A stretch of DNA of 64,000 nucleotides from Mycobacterium sp. Z3061 (GTDB lineage Bacteria > Actinomycetota > Actinomycetes > Mycobacteriales > Mycobacteriaceae): NCBI RefSeq assembly GCF_031583025.1, contig NZ_CP134062.1, forward strand, positions 4,278,001-4,342,000. The letters are read 5' to 3'. Position 1 is the first letter of the stretch. Every line of letters starts with the position of its first letter. The position numbers and the translations under genes are program-made. Below the pieces are notes generated by a model. It had not been told where the DNA came from. It did not search any database and saw nothing but the letters and a program-made list of their open reading frames with translations. This document shows, piece by piece, positions 1-8,621 of the stretch.

Positions 1-481
1 ACAGCGACGCCCAGCACTGCGTGACGGCGTCGATCAAGTCTTCGCCACCGGTGATATTGGTCAGCGTCCGGTTCATCCCGGCGAATGATGCGTCGGCGCC
101 GTCCTCACCTGTTGCCGAAGAGCGAACAGCCACAACGCAGTTGGATCCCAACTTGGCATAGGAGTCGAGCAGCTGCGCGCGAACGTCGTCACTGACGCCC
201 GCCTTGCTCACCAGTTTCTGCATCCGCTGGCACAGCTCGGCCAACCGGGCGCTGTTGTCGACCTGCGCCAGCGCTTCGCGGTGCAGCGCGGCCAGTTCGG
301 CATCTACCTCGCCGGCCCGCATCGCCGCCTGGTAGCCGCCGCGCAGCAGGACGAACCCTGGTGGAACCGGCAGGCCGGCGGCGACCAGTTCGCCCATGTT
401 GGCGCCCTTACCACCGGCCTCCTCGGCGTCGGTCAAACGCAGCGCCGAGATATCGGCGACGTAGCTGTCGGTTGTGGTCAT
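1..481 (-). CDS. ppsA: Phosphoenolpyruvate synthase, N-terminal part (cut by window edge)
   Basis: Only the first about 160 codons are present; the gene runs off the left edge. The protein opens MTTTDSYVADISALRLTDAE and contains the PEP-synthase/PPDK N-terminal signatures GGKGANMGEL (about residues 23-32), PVPPGFV and VAVRSSATGED followed by DASFAG. These belong to the ATP-grasp nucleotide-binding domain; in this family the phosphohistidine and PEP-binding domains would follow. The enzyme converts pyruvate and ATP to PEP (gluconeogenic direction). Its ATG overlaps the stop of the upstream kinase gene (ATGA at 478-481), so it is probably the last or a late gene of the transcript starting at the universal stress gene at 2923. 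A pyruvate,phosphate dikinase-like protein without the rest of the sequence cannot be fully excluded. Confidence 0.85.
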   Translation of the reverse strand, partial: MTTTDSYVADISALRLTDAEEAGGKGANMGELVAAGLPVPPGFVLLRGGYQAAMRAGEVDAELAALHREALAQVDNSARLAELCQRMQKLVSKAGVSDDVRAQLLDSYAKLGSNCVVAVRSSATGEDGADASFAGMNRTLTNITGGEDLIDAVTQCWASL

Positions 482-2013
482 GCGCGTTCCTTTCGGTGCA
501 GAAGATTGACGTCGGTAACCTGGCGCCAGGCGTTACATGCCTGTGCCACCGAAGCTTTCAGCGGCTGAGAGGTGTCCAGCCGGACTGCTGACTCCCAGGC
601 GTCGCGGCGGGCAGCCAGTGCCGCGGCGATGTCCGGGGTGGCGTCGGAGTTTCCCGCCGCCCGCTGTTCGATTCGGCCGGCCGTCGTCTCCACCGGCACG
701 GCGCACATGATTTCCACTGCACACGAATGGGTTTCGGCGGCCATCCGGCGGGCCTGCGCGCGCAGACCCGGGTCCTGCCACGTTCCGTCGAGGATCACCG
801 ACTGCCCCTCACCCAGGTGAATGCGGGCCCGCCGCAATGCGGTTTCGTAGACGGCGGCGACATTGTCGGGGCTGTAGAGACCGGAGTCCAGCACGCCCGG
901 ACTCCCGGAAATGGCGCCCGAATCCCGCAGTTCCCGGCGTACATCGTCGGTGGAGATGACATGCGCGCCGACCTGTTCGGCGAGTCCCCGGGCCACGGTG
1001 GACTTCCCGCTGCCAGGGTTTCCGCCGATGAGTGCCAGCCGGACGGCTCCGGCGGCGAGGTGATCCGCGGCGATCTCGAGGTGCCGGGCGGCGTCGTCGG
1101 CCGACTCCGCCCTGCCCTGCAGGAACCGGACACAATCGACCTTGGCCCGTACTCCCGCGCGGTAAGCGATGTAGAAGTGCTGCAGCGAGGACGGCGCGTT
1201 GTCGCCGGTCAGCGCGACGTAGCGGGCCAGGAAGTAGTCGCCGAGGTCTTTGCGCCCCAGGAATTCCAGGTCCATGGCCAGGAAGGCGGCGTCGTCGATC
1301 CGGTCGAGATGACGCAGTTGGTCGTCGAATTCGAGGCAGTCCAGCAGTGCCGGGCGGCCTTCGACGAAGAAGATGTCGTCGGCGAGCAGGTCGCCGTGGC
1401 CGTCGACGATGTTGTCCTGGTCGATCCGGCTCGCGAACAGATGCCCCCGGCCGGCGATGTATTCCGCGGCAAGACGTTCGATACGGTCGATGACTTCCCG
1501 CGTCACACCGGGAATCGCGGTGAACTGGTGCAGTTCCTTGAGGTTGGCCCGCCAACGCTGGTCCACCGCGCCGGCCTCGCCCTGGGTGCTGATCAGCGGG
1601 CTGCGCTCGGCCCCCTCGTGGAACTCCGCCAACACGGCGGCGACAGCGTCCAGCAGGCTCTCGGCTGATTCGCCGGGCCCGGTGCCGGTGACCAGAAATG
1701 CCAGCCGATCCTGATCCCGATAGCGGCGCATGACCACGATCGGCTCATCGGCGCCTCCGGCCGGATCGGACAGATGGGCCACCCCCAGGTAGGCCTCGGG
1801 CGACAAGCGGCGGTTCAACTCGACCTCCCGCCGGCAGGCATGCTCGCGCTGCTCGGTGGTGCGAAAATCGACGAAATCGGTCAGCACCGGCTTTTTGGCC
1901 TTGTACGCCCGGTCTCCGGCCAGCACCACCACGCCAGTGTGCGTCTCCCGGACATCCAGAAACGGGGCTGTAGTGGCATCGGCTGACCGTTCGGCGGTGA
2001 TCGCAAACTCCAT
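478..2013 (-). CDS. APH-like / P-loop kinase two-domain protein (Rv2004c-type)
   Basis: 511 aa. Residues about 20-300 resemble an aminoglycoside-phosphotransferase/ABC1-like kinase fold with a catalytic-loop HGD at 206-208 and a metal-binding-like LLDCLEFDD at 223-231. Residues about 325-511 form a zeta-toxin/AAA-type P-loop kinase with Walker A GGNPGSGKS (330-338). The order and context (universal stress gene upstream, otsB1 divergent) match M. tuberculosis Rv2004c, a DosR-regulon gene whose substrate is unknown. The ATG at 2013 lies 4 bp after the stop of the stress-protein gene, and the stop overlaps the PEP synthase start, giving a three-gene operon. Substrate and reaction cannot be read from sequence. 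Confidence 0.9.
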   Translation of the reverse strand: MEFAITAERSADATTAPFLDVRETHTGVVVLAGDRAYKAKKPVLTDFVDFRTTEQREHACRREVELNRRLSPEAYLGVAHLSDPAGGADEPIVVMRRYRDQDRLAFLVTGTGPGESAESLLDAVAAVLAEFHEGAERSPLISTQGEAGAVDQRWRANLKELHQFTAIPGVTREVIDRIERLAAEYIAGRGHLFASRIDQDNIVDGHGDLLADDIFFVEGRPALLDCLEFDDQLRHLDRIDDAAFLAMDLEFLGRKDLGDYFLARYVALTGDNAPSSLQHFYIAYRAGVRAKVDCVRFLQGRAESADDAARHLEIAADHLAAGAVRLALIGGNPGSGKSTVARGLAEQVGAHVISTDDVRRELRDSGAISGSPGVLDSGLYSPDNVAAVYETALRRARIHLGEGQSVILDGTWQDPGLRAQARRMAAETHSCAVEIMCAVPVETTAGRIEQRAAGNSDATPDIAAALAARRDAWESAVRLDTSQPLKASVAQACNAWRQVTDVNLLHRKERA

Positions 2014-2017
2014 GACT

Positions 2018-2923
2018 TCAGACTGTCAGTCGACGGGACGGGGCCTGCACCGGTCGCGCGACGATAACGGGCGTGCTGGTGGAGTGCAGCACCGCGTTGC
2101 TGACCGACCCCAGCAGAATGGCGCCCACCGAGCCGCGGCCGTGGCTGCCCACCACCACGAGCTGCGCCGACTCCGCCTGCTCGATGAGCTGTCGGGCGGG
2201 CCGGTCACACACCACCACGCGGTGCACCGTCACATCCGGGAACTGCTCCTGCCATCCCGCCAGTCGCTCGGCCAGGATCAGATCCGCGTCCTCTTTGAAG
2301 ATCGTCCAGTCCAGGCCGGGCAGTTCGACCGCTTCGATGTCGCTCCACGCATGCACCGCTCTGAGCTCGGCCCCGCGCCGGGAGGCTTCTTCGAACGCGA
2401 TCGCCGTCGCCAGTTCGGACGCCGGCGACCCGTCGATCCCCACGACGACCGGGGCTCCCGTCCGGGTGTCTTCGTCGCGGATCACCGCCACGGGACAGTT
2501 CGCGCGTCGCACCACCGACGAGCTCACCGACCCGAGCAGTCCGCGCCCCAACGCCGAGCGCCCGTGGCTGCCCACCACCAGCATTTCCGCCTGCGCGGAC
2601 AGCTGAACCAGAGTCGGAACCGGTGGCGAGCACTTCAGTTCGGTGGAGATCGGCACCGGCCGGGTGGCTGCACCGACGATGTCTTCGGCCACCTTGACGG
2701 CGTGTTTGAGCACCCGCCGGCCGTCCTCATCCCGCCATATCCCCATGCCCATCGACAGCGGCATCTCCGGGTACATCGGGACGGCCGCGGCCACCATGTG
2801 AACCAGCGTCAGGGGAACGTGGCGCAGCGCCGCCTCATGCGCGGCCCACACCACCGCAGCGTTCGATGGTTCCGATCCGTCCACCGCGACGAGGATGCCG
2901 TGGCGGTCAGCCATCGCGTCCAT
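2018..2923 (-). CDS. Tandem-domain universal stress protein (Rv2005c-type)
   Basis: 301 aa with two UspA domains (about 8-150 and 158-292). Each keeps the ATP-binding signature G-2X-G-9X-G(S/T): GSHGRSALGRGLLGS at 118-132 and GSHGRGSVGAILLGS at 259-273, so both lobes probably bind ATP. Soluble, no signal peptide. First gene of the minus-strand operon with the kinase and PEP synthase. The start region (ATG at 2923, alternative at 2914) faces otsB1 across a 142-bp gap holding two DosR-box-like palindromes, consistent with dormancy induction of both directions. Position and architecture match Rv2005c. Confidence 0.93.
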   Translation of the reverse strand: MDAMADRHGILVAVDGSEPSNAAVVWAAHEAALRHVPLTLVHMVAAAVPMYPEMPLSMGMGIWRDEDGRRVLKHAVKVAEDIVGAATRPVPISTELKCSPPVPTLVQLSAQAEMLVVGSHGRSALGRGLLGSVSSSVVRRANCPVAVIRDEDTRTGAPVVVGIDGSPASELATAIAFEEASRRGAELRAVHAWSDIEAVELPGLDWTIFKEDADLILAERLAGWQEQFPDVTVHRVVVCDRPARQLIEQAESAQLVVVGSHGRGSVGAILLGSVSNAVLHSTSTPVIVARPVQAPSRRLTV

Positions 2924-2976
2924 TCCATTCTCCCTCCGTTACCGAAAACGCTATTGCGCGAACCGACCTGGGTCGT

Positions 2977-2991
2977 GGGGCTTTAGTCACC
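2977..2991. promoter_or_regulatory. Candidate DosR (DevR) box 1, usp/otsB1 divergent promoter
   Basis: GGGGCTTTAGTCACC matches 9 of the 12 fixed positions of the DosR consensus GGGACTTNNGNCCCT, counted by eye. It lies between the divergent usp and otsB1 genes, whose M. tuberculosis counterparts are DosR targets. Confidence 0.7.
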
Positions 2992-2998
2992 AAGTACA

Positions 2999-3013
2999 GG
3001 GACGTGCGACCTT
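2999..3013. promoter_or_regulatory. Candidate DosR box 2, usp/otsB1 divergent promoter
   Basis: GGGACGTGCGACCTT matches 10 of 12 fixed consensus positions and begins 22 bp after box 1, about two helical turns. This is the usual layout of paired DosR sites that bind cooperatively. Confidence 0.65.
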
Positions 3014-3065
3014 CATTGCCTTTTCGGCGGCCAAACGGGGGCCGCGCTGTGGCATCGTCACTGAC

Positions 3066-6000
3066 GTGACCGAATGGCCCGCGACCATTGACCGGCGCTA
3101 CCACGATGCAGTGATCCTCAGCCTCGACGGGTTAGTCTCCGCGGCCGTTTCCGGCGGCTTTCAGGCCTCCGATTCGACCGGACCGCTACTGCGCCGGTTA
3201 CGCGACGCCGGGATCGGCACGGCCGTCTACTCGACCAACCGTGGCGGGGCGCAACTGTCGGCCGGCATCATCGATCAACTGGTCGACGTCGACGCGGTCG
3301 AGCTCGCCGACGAGCAGGACTCGTCGGTGCTGACCCGGACCGCGGCCCGGCTCAAGGTCCGCCCGGACCGCTGCGCGGTCATCGAGCACGATCCCGCCGC
3401 GGTCGAAGACGCCTGCGCCGCGGGTTTCAGCCTGGTGATCGGGCTCGACCACGGCGGCGAGGAACTCACGGCGCACGGGGCCGACGCGGTCATCGCGGAC
3501 CTTGCCGAGATCTCGGTGCGCAACGTGGACGCGGTGATCTCGGCCATCACCGACGCCCTGCAGGTCTACAGCCAGCTCAAGGAACTCGTCACGGCCCGCC
3601 AGCCCGTGACGTTCGTCGACTTCGACGGCACCCTGGCCGACATCGTCGGCCAGCCGGATTCGGCGAAGCTGGTGCCCGGCGCCGCCGAAGCGTTGCGGGC
3701 ATTGAGCCGGCAGTGCCCGGTGGCGGTGATCAGCGGCCGGGACCTGGCCGACCTTCGCGACAAGGTCGACGTCGACGGGTTGTGGTTCGCCGGCAGTCAC
3801 GGCTTCGAACTCGTCGCACCCGACGGCACGCTGCACCAGAACACCGACGCCGCGGCGTCGATCGGCGTCTTGGTCCGTGCGGCAACACATTTGGCCGAAG
3901 AACTCAAAGACATCCCCGGCACCATCGTGGAACGCAAACGCTATGCGGTGGCCGTGCACTACCGCAACACCGATCCGCAGGCCGTCGATCAGGTGATCGC
4001 GGCGGTGCGCCGCCTCGGGCGTGCGACGGGGCTGCGCGTCACCACCGGACGAAAGTTGGTGGAGTTGCGCCCGAACGTCGCCTGGGACAAGGGCAGAGCC
4101 TTGCACTGGATCCTGGAACACCTGGCGGCGCAGGAGGATTCGGCATCCACCACCGCCCTGCCGATCTTCATCGGCGACGACATCAGCGACGAGGACGCGT
4201 TCGACGCGATTCGCTTCGACGGCATGGGCATCGCGGTTCGTCACCTCGAGGGTGGCGACCGGCCGTCGTCCGCGAGCTTCAGCCTCGAAAACCCGGCTGC
4301 AGTATCCGAATTCCTGCAACGACTGGCCGACGACCTGAAAGAGGAGTCGCAGGCTCCGCACGATGCGTGGGAACTCGTCTACGACCACTATGACCCGGCG
4401 AGCGAGCGGCTGCGCGAAACGCTGTGCACCGTGGGCAACGGCTACGTCGCCACCCGCGGCTGCGCCGCCGAAGCCACCGCGTCGCAGCACCATTACCCCG
4501 GCACCTACGCGACCGGCGTCTACAACATCCTCGCCGACCAGATCGCGGGCCGGACCATCGAGAACGAGAGCCTGGTCAACCTGCCCAATTGGCTGTCCCT
4601 CACCTTGCGCATCGACGGTGGACCCTGGTTCGACATCGACCAGGCCGAAATTCTGTCCTACCGGCAGGTGTTCGACCTACGCCATGCCACGCTGTCCCGA
4701 CGGGTCCGTTTCACCGACGGCGCAGGCCGGATCACGACACTGGAACAGCAGCGCTTCGCGTCGATGCACGATCCCCACCTGCTGGCCATGAAGACCACGG
4801 TCCACCCCGAGAACTGGTCCGGCACGGTCGAATTCGAGTCGCTGGTGGACGCCACCGTACGCAACACCATGGTGGAGCGCTACAAGCCGCTGTCCAGCGC
4901 GCACCTGTCCGAAGCGGTGATCGACGAGATCGCGCCCAACGGCGTGGTACTGCGCACCGAGACGTCGCAATCGCGCATCGCGATCGCGCTGGCCGCCCGC
5001 AGCAGTGCGTGGCACGGCGACACCCCGGCCGACGCACGCTCGGAGACCATCCGCGAGCACAATCGCGGCGGCCAACACATCGAAGTCGCGGTGTCGGCGG
5101 GCCGTCCGGTGACGCTGGAAAAGATCGTGACCATCTTCACCGGCCGGGACGCCGCCATCGCCGAACCGGTCGGCGCCGCGGCCGAAAGCCTGGACGCCGC
5201 CGGGCGTTACGACGAGCTGCACCAGGCGCACGCGCGGGCGTGGGCGAGGCTGTGGGAGCAGTGCAACATCGGCCTTTCCGACCGGGAAGGCGCGCTGCGG
5301 ATCCTGCGTCTGCATCTGGTGCACGTCCTGCAGACCCTCTCGCCGCATACCGCCGAACTCGACGCCGGCGTCCCGGCCCGGGGACTGCACGGCGAGGCCT
5401 ACCGCGGACATGTGTTCTGGGACGCACTTTTCATCTCCCCGGTGCTGAGCCTGCGGATGGCCAACGTGTCCCGCTCGTTGCTGCTGTACCGGTATCGGCG
5501 CCTCCCGGAAGCTCGCCGCGCGGCGCGCCGCGCCGGCCATCTGGGCGCCATGTTTCCGTGGCAGTCGGGCAGCGACGGACGTGAAGTGAGTCAGGAAGTC
5601 CATCTCAACCCGCAGTCGGGTCGCTGGCTTCCCGACGCCAGTGCCCGGGCACACCACGTCGGGCTCGCCGTCGCCTACAACACCTGGCAGAACTATCAGG
5701 TCAGCGGCGACCGCCAGTTCCTGGTGGACTACGGCACCGAGATGCTGGTCGAGATCGCGCGTTTCTGGGTGGGTCTGGCCAACTTCGACGCGAGCCTCGG
5801 CCGCTACACGATCCGCGGCATCATCGGGCCCGACGAGTTCCACTCCGGTTACCCGGGGCGGGAATACGACGGGATCGACAACAACGCTTACACCAACGTG
5901 ATGGCGGTCTGGGTCATCGTGCGGGCGATGGAGGCGCTGGACCTGTTGCCACTGCGCGACCGGCTCGAACTCGTCGCGAAGCTCGGCCTGACGACCCAGG

Positions 6001-6743
6001 AGCGGGAGCGCTGGGACCACGTGAGCCGTCGCATGTTCGTGCCGTTCCACGACGGCGTCATCAGTCAGTTCGAAGGCTATTCCGAACTGGCCGAGCTGGA
6101 TTGGGAGGGCTACCGCCGGCGGTACGACAATATCCAGCGACTCGACCGCATTCTCGAAGCCGAGAACGACAGCGTCAACAACTACAAAGCGTCCAAGCAG
6201 GCCGACGCGCTGATGTTGTTCTACCTGCTGTCATCCGAAGAGTTGCTCGGCCTGTTCGGCAGGCTCGGCTACCACTTCGCGCCCGCGCAGATTCCCAAGA
6301 CGGTCGACTACTACCTGGCCCGGACCTCCGACGGGTCGACATTGAGCGCGGTCGTGCACTCCTGGGTGCTGGCCCGCGCCAACCGCGCCAACGCCCTGGA
6401 GTACTTCCAGCAGGTGCTCGATTCCGACATCACCGACATCCAGGGCGGCACCACCGCCGAAGGGATCCACCTGGCGGCCATGGCGGGCAGCATCGATCTG
6501 CTGCAGCGGTGCTTCACCGGCCTGGAGACCCGGGACGACCGGCTGATCCTCAGCCCGCAGTGGCCGGAAGGCCTTGGGCCGATCGAGTTTCCGTTCGTGT
6601 ACCGGGGTCACCGCCTGCATCTGGAACTCAGCGGGCGCAGTGCGACACTGACCGCGGAATCCGGCGGTGCCGGGCCGATTGACGTCGAGTGCCGTGGCAG
6701 GATTCACCGGCTGCTGCCGGGCAGCACGATCGAGGTCGGCTAG
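3066..6743 (+). CDS. otsB1: Trehalose-6-phosphate phosphatase / GH65 glycoside hydrolase fusion (Rv2006-type)
   Basis: 1225 aa from GTG 3066. Three parts are visible. Residues about 8-165 are a HAD-like N-terminal domain whose motif I is degenerate (ILSLDGLV, no DxD). Residues about 175-430 are a trehalose-phosphatase HAD domain with VDFDGT (D185, D187), an ISGRDLADLR segment and GDD at 370-372. Residues about 440-1225 are a glycoside hydrolase family 65 domain with GLHGEAYRGHVFWD and the catalytic-acid motif GPDEFH (E924). M. tuberculosis OtsB1 is 1327 aa from memory; the roughly 100-residue shortfall is in the N-terminal HAD unit. The GTG was chosen because it precedes the conserved VTxxPxTIDRRYHDAVI start and leaves room for the two DosR boxes. 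Whether the degenerate HAD domain is active is unknown. Confidence 0.9.
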   Translation: MTEWPATIDRRYHDAVILSLDGLVSAAVSGGFQASDSTGPLLRRLRDAGIGTAVYSTNRGGAQLSAGIIDQLVDVDAVELADEQDSSVLTRTAARLKVRPDRCAVIEHDPAAVEDACAAGFSLVIGLDHGGEELTAHGADAVIADLAEISVRNVDAVISAITDALQVYSQLKELVTARQPVTFVDFDGTLADIVGQPDSAKLVPGAAEALRALSRQCPVAVISGRDLADLRDKVDVDGLWFAGSHGFELVAPDGTLHQNTDAAASIGVLVRAATHLAEELKDIPGTIVERKRYAVAVHYRNTDPQAVDQVIAAVRRLGRATGLRVTTGRKLVELRPNVAWDKGRALHWILEHLAAQEDSASTTALPIFIGDDISDEDAFDAIRFDGMGIAVRHLEGGDRPSSASFSLENPAAVSEFLQRLADDLKEESQAPHDAWELVYDHYDPASERLRETLCTVGNGYVATRGCAAEATASQHHYPGTYATGVYNILADQIAGRTIENESLVNLPNWLSLTLRIDGGPWFDIDQAEILSYRQVFDLRHATLSRRVRFTDGAGRITTLEQQRFASMHDPHLLAMKTTVHPENWSGTVEFESLVDATVRNTMVERYKPLSSAHLSEAVIDEIAPNGVVLRTETSQSRIAIALAARSSAWHGDTPADARSETIREHNRGGQHIEVAVSAGRPVTLEKIVTIFTGRDAAIAEPVGAAAESLDAAGRYDELHQAHARAWARLWEQCNIGLSDREGALRILRLHLVHVLQTLSPHTAELDAGVPARGLHGEAYRGHVFWDALFISPVLSLRMANVSRSLLLYRYRRLPEARRAARRAGHLGAMFPWQSGSDGREVSQEVHLNPQSGRWLPDASARAHHVGLAVAYNTWQNYQVSGDRQFLVDYGTEMLVEIARFWVGLANFDASLGRYTIRGIIGPDEFHSGYPGREYDGIDNNAYTNVMAVWVIVRAMEALDLLPLRDRLELVAKLGLTTQERERWDHVSRRMFVPFHDGVISQFEGYSELAELDWEGYRRRYDNIQRLDRILEAENDSVNNYKASKQADALMLFYLLSSEELLGLFGRLGYHFAPAQIPKTVDYYLARTSDGSTLSAVVHSWVLARANRANALEYFQQVLDSDITDIQGGTTAEGIHLAAMAGSIDLLQRCFTGLETRDDRLILSPQWPEGLGPIEFPFVYRGHRLHLELSGRSATLTAESGGAGPIDVECRGRIHRLLPGSTIEVG

Positions 6744-6747
6744 ACCT

Positions 6748-7521
6748 TTAGTGCCGGACCAGCAATACCGAGCAGTCCGGATACCCGAGGATCGGGTGGC
6801 AGTTCGGGGTGGCCAGGCCCGGCAGTTCAGCCGCCTCGGACTCGCCGACGATCGCGAGATCGATTGCCCGACTGTGATTCTCGTCTACTGCCCGGGCGCC
6901 GGTTCCGGACGCGACGATCTGGACCGGCACGTCGGGGTAGCGACGGACCCAGCTGTCCAGGCGGCGGTCGATCTGCCGCACGATCGCGTGCCGGCGTCGC
7001 CCTTCCTCCATCGCCAGCCGGACCACTTCGTCGTTGTCGGGGTCGTCGTTGAGGACGACGGCGATCACCCCCACCTGGGTGGGCGACCCGTCAGGGTTGG
7101 TGCGGATCACCGCGACCGGACAGTGCGCGTGGGTGACCAGCGCGGCCGCCGTCGGGCCCAGGAGCCCGTCAGCGGCCCAGCCGCGACGGGAGGTACCCAC
7201 ACACACCAGGGCCGCGTCCTGAGATGCGTTGATCAGGGCCTGTGCCGGGTCCCCGGAGCGGATGGCGGTCTCGATCTCGACCGGCTTTCCCTGGGCCTGC
7301 GCGGCGCTGAGTACTGCGCTTTCCGCCTGCGAAAGCACCATGTCGGCGCGTTCGAGCTCCCACTCGGAAGCCTGCCCCGCGTCCCCGCCGGCGATCACAT
7401 ACACCAGGCGAAGCGGCATCTGGCGGCTCAGCGCCTCGTCGATCGCCCACTTGGCCGCGTTGACCGCGGCTTGCGATCCGTTGACACCCACCACCACCGA
7501 CTTCGCGTCCAGCTGGTTCAT
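6748..7521 (-). CDS. Universal stress protein with one degenerate domain (Rv2028c-type)
   Basis: 257 aa. The first UspA domain (about 6-142) ends in a modified loop, VGTSRRGWAADGLLGPTA, that keeps several glycines. The second half (about 148-257) has lost the G-2X-G-9X-G loop and ends DCSVLLVRH, so at most one lobe is likely to bind ATP. It lies 25 bp downstream of pfkB on the same strand and ends 4 bp from the convergent otsB1 stop. The order erythromycin-esterase fusion, pfkB, usp copies Rv2030c-Rv2029c-Rv2028c, a DosR operon. No separate DosR box is visible before it, so it probably depends on the promoter upstream of 10652. Confidence 0.9.
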   Translation of the reverse strand: MNQLDAKSVVVGVNGSQAAVNAAKWAIDEALSRQMPLRLVYVIAGGDAGQASEWELERADMVLSQAESAVLSAAQAQGKPVEIETAIRSGDPAQALINASQDAALVCVGTSRRGWAADGLLGPTAAALVTHAHCPVAVIRTNPDGSPTQVGVIAVVLNDDPDNDEVVRLAMEEGRRRHAIVRQIDRRLDSWVRRYPDVPVQIVASGTGARAVDENHSRAIDLAIVGESEAAELPGLATPNCHPILGYPDCSVLLVRH

Positions 7522-7546
7522 GTCGGCTCCTGACTTTCGCTCACCA

Positions 7547-8590
7547 TCAATCTATGGCGCGGTCAGCCGTTTCTGCAGGGGTCGTTTGGCCTGAGTTTGC
7601 ACTGCCCTTCGTCCCCGGCGGACCGTCGCCCACCTCCACCGGCTCGCCGGTCAACTCGAAAAGCCGTTCCACGTCCGAGCGCTCGCATACCGCGGTTCCG
7701 GGCGTCAGCAGCATCGCCGCGCCGGCGGCGATCCCCAGGCGCACCGACTTGGCCAACGGCCACCCGCGGGTCAGACCGACGGCGATGGCCGCCACCATCG
7801 CGTCACCGGCACCCACGCCGCTGCCGGCCTCCATGGGCACCGCCGCAAAGCGCTGGCAGGTCTGCCGGGTGGCCAGCATCGCGCCCGACGAGCCCAACGA
7901 CACCACGACGACCTCCGCGCGGCCGCTGTCCACGAGTTCACGCGCGGCGACGATCTGTTCCGGCTCGGTGGCCAGTTCGCGCCCCACGCATTCGCGCAAC
8001 TCCCGCACGCTCGCCTTGAGCAGGAAGATCCCGGACGAGACACCGCGCAGTCCACCACCGGAGGTGTCCAGGACGAGCCGGGCGCCCACATCGCGCGCGA
8101 CGTCGGCCACCCGCTGATAGAAGTCGGCGGGAACGCCGGGCGGCAGGCTCCCGCTGGCCACCACGAAGTCGGCGGACCGCGCTGCCATCCGCAGCTCCTG
8201 CAGGCACCTGGCCTGTTCGGCCGGGGTCAGCACCGGTCCGGGCAAGACGAACCGGAACTGCCGTCCGGTGCTGGTCTCGTTGACGGTGAAGCTCTCCCGG
8301 GTGGCCCCGGCGATCGGGATCTCACCGAAGGGAACACCCGCATCGCTGAGCAATCTGGTCAACATTCCGCCGTGGGAGCCTCCCGCCGGCAGCACCGCGA
8401 ACGCCGACCCGCCGAGCACGTGGGCGATCCGCGCCACGTTCACACCGCCCCCACCCGGGTCGTAACGCGTTGCGCTGCAACGTAACTTGCTGGTGGGTTG
8501 CACCACCTCCACGCTGGTGGTGATGTCGAGCGCGGGATTCATCGTCAACGTGACGATCCGCGGTAGCCCCGGTGCGAAACCGGCGTGCAT
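7547..8590 (-). CDS. pfkB: PfkB-family sugar kinase (Rv2029c-type)
   Basis: 347 aa. It carries the two PfkB signatures: a glycine-rich N-terminal segment YDPGGGGVNVAR (43-54) and the C-terminal anion-hole/catalytic motif GSGVGAGDAMVAA with D263. Members phosphorylate fructose-6-phosphate, tagatose-6-phosphate or fructose-1-phosphate; the GGGGVN form resembles 6-phosphofructokinase/LacC types. ATG 8590 was preferred to upstream codons because the family start (PRIVTLTMNPALD) follows it directly and the upstream extension overlaps the previous gene. It lies 31 bp after the erythromycin-esterase fusion, within the Rv2030c-Rv2028c-like operon. Confidence 0.92.
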   Translation of the reverse strand: MHAGFAPGLPRIVTLTMNPALDITTSVEVVQPTSKLRCSATRYDPGGGGVNVARIAHVLGGSAFAVLPAGGSHGGMLTRLLSDAGVPFGEIPIAGATRESFTVNETSTGRQFRFVLPGPVLTPAEQARCLQELRMAARSADFVVASGSLPPGVPADFYQRVADVARDVGARLVLDTSGGGLRGVSSGIFLLKASVRELRECVGRELATEPEQIVAARELVDSGRAEVVVVSLGSSGAMLATRQTCQRFAAVPMEAGSGVGAGDAMVAAIAVGLTRGWPLAKSVRLGIAAGAAMLLTPGTAVCERSDVERLFELTGEPVEVGDGPPGTKGSANSGQTTPAETADRAID

Positions 8591-8621
8591 TGTGAACTCC
8601 GCTCGTCGGACTTTAGTGGGA

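Noticed and set aside
3198-4493. 431-codon open frame on the minus strand inside otsB1
   Set aside because: Frame-shadow of a high-GC gene; no domain or motif, and otsB1 is unambiguous.
8607-8621. GGACTTTAGTGGGAC upstream of pfkB as a DosR box
   Set aside because: Only one half-site fits (7 of 12 positions); the CCC half is GGG. pfkB is more simply read from the upstream operon promoter.
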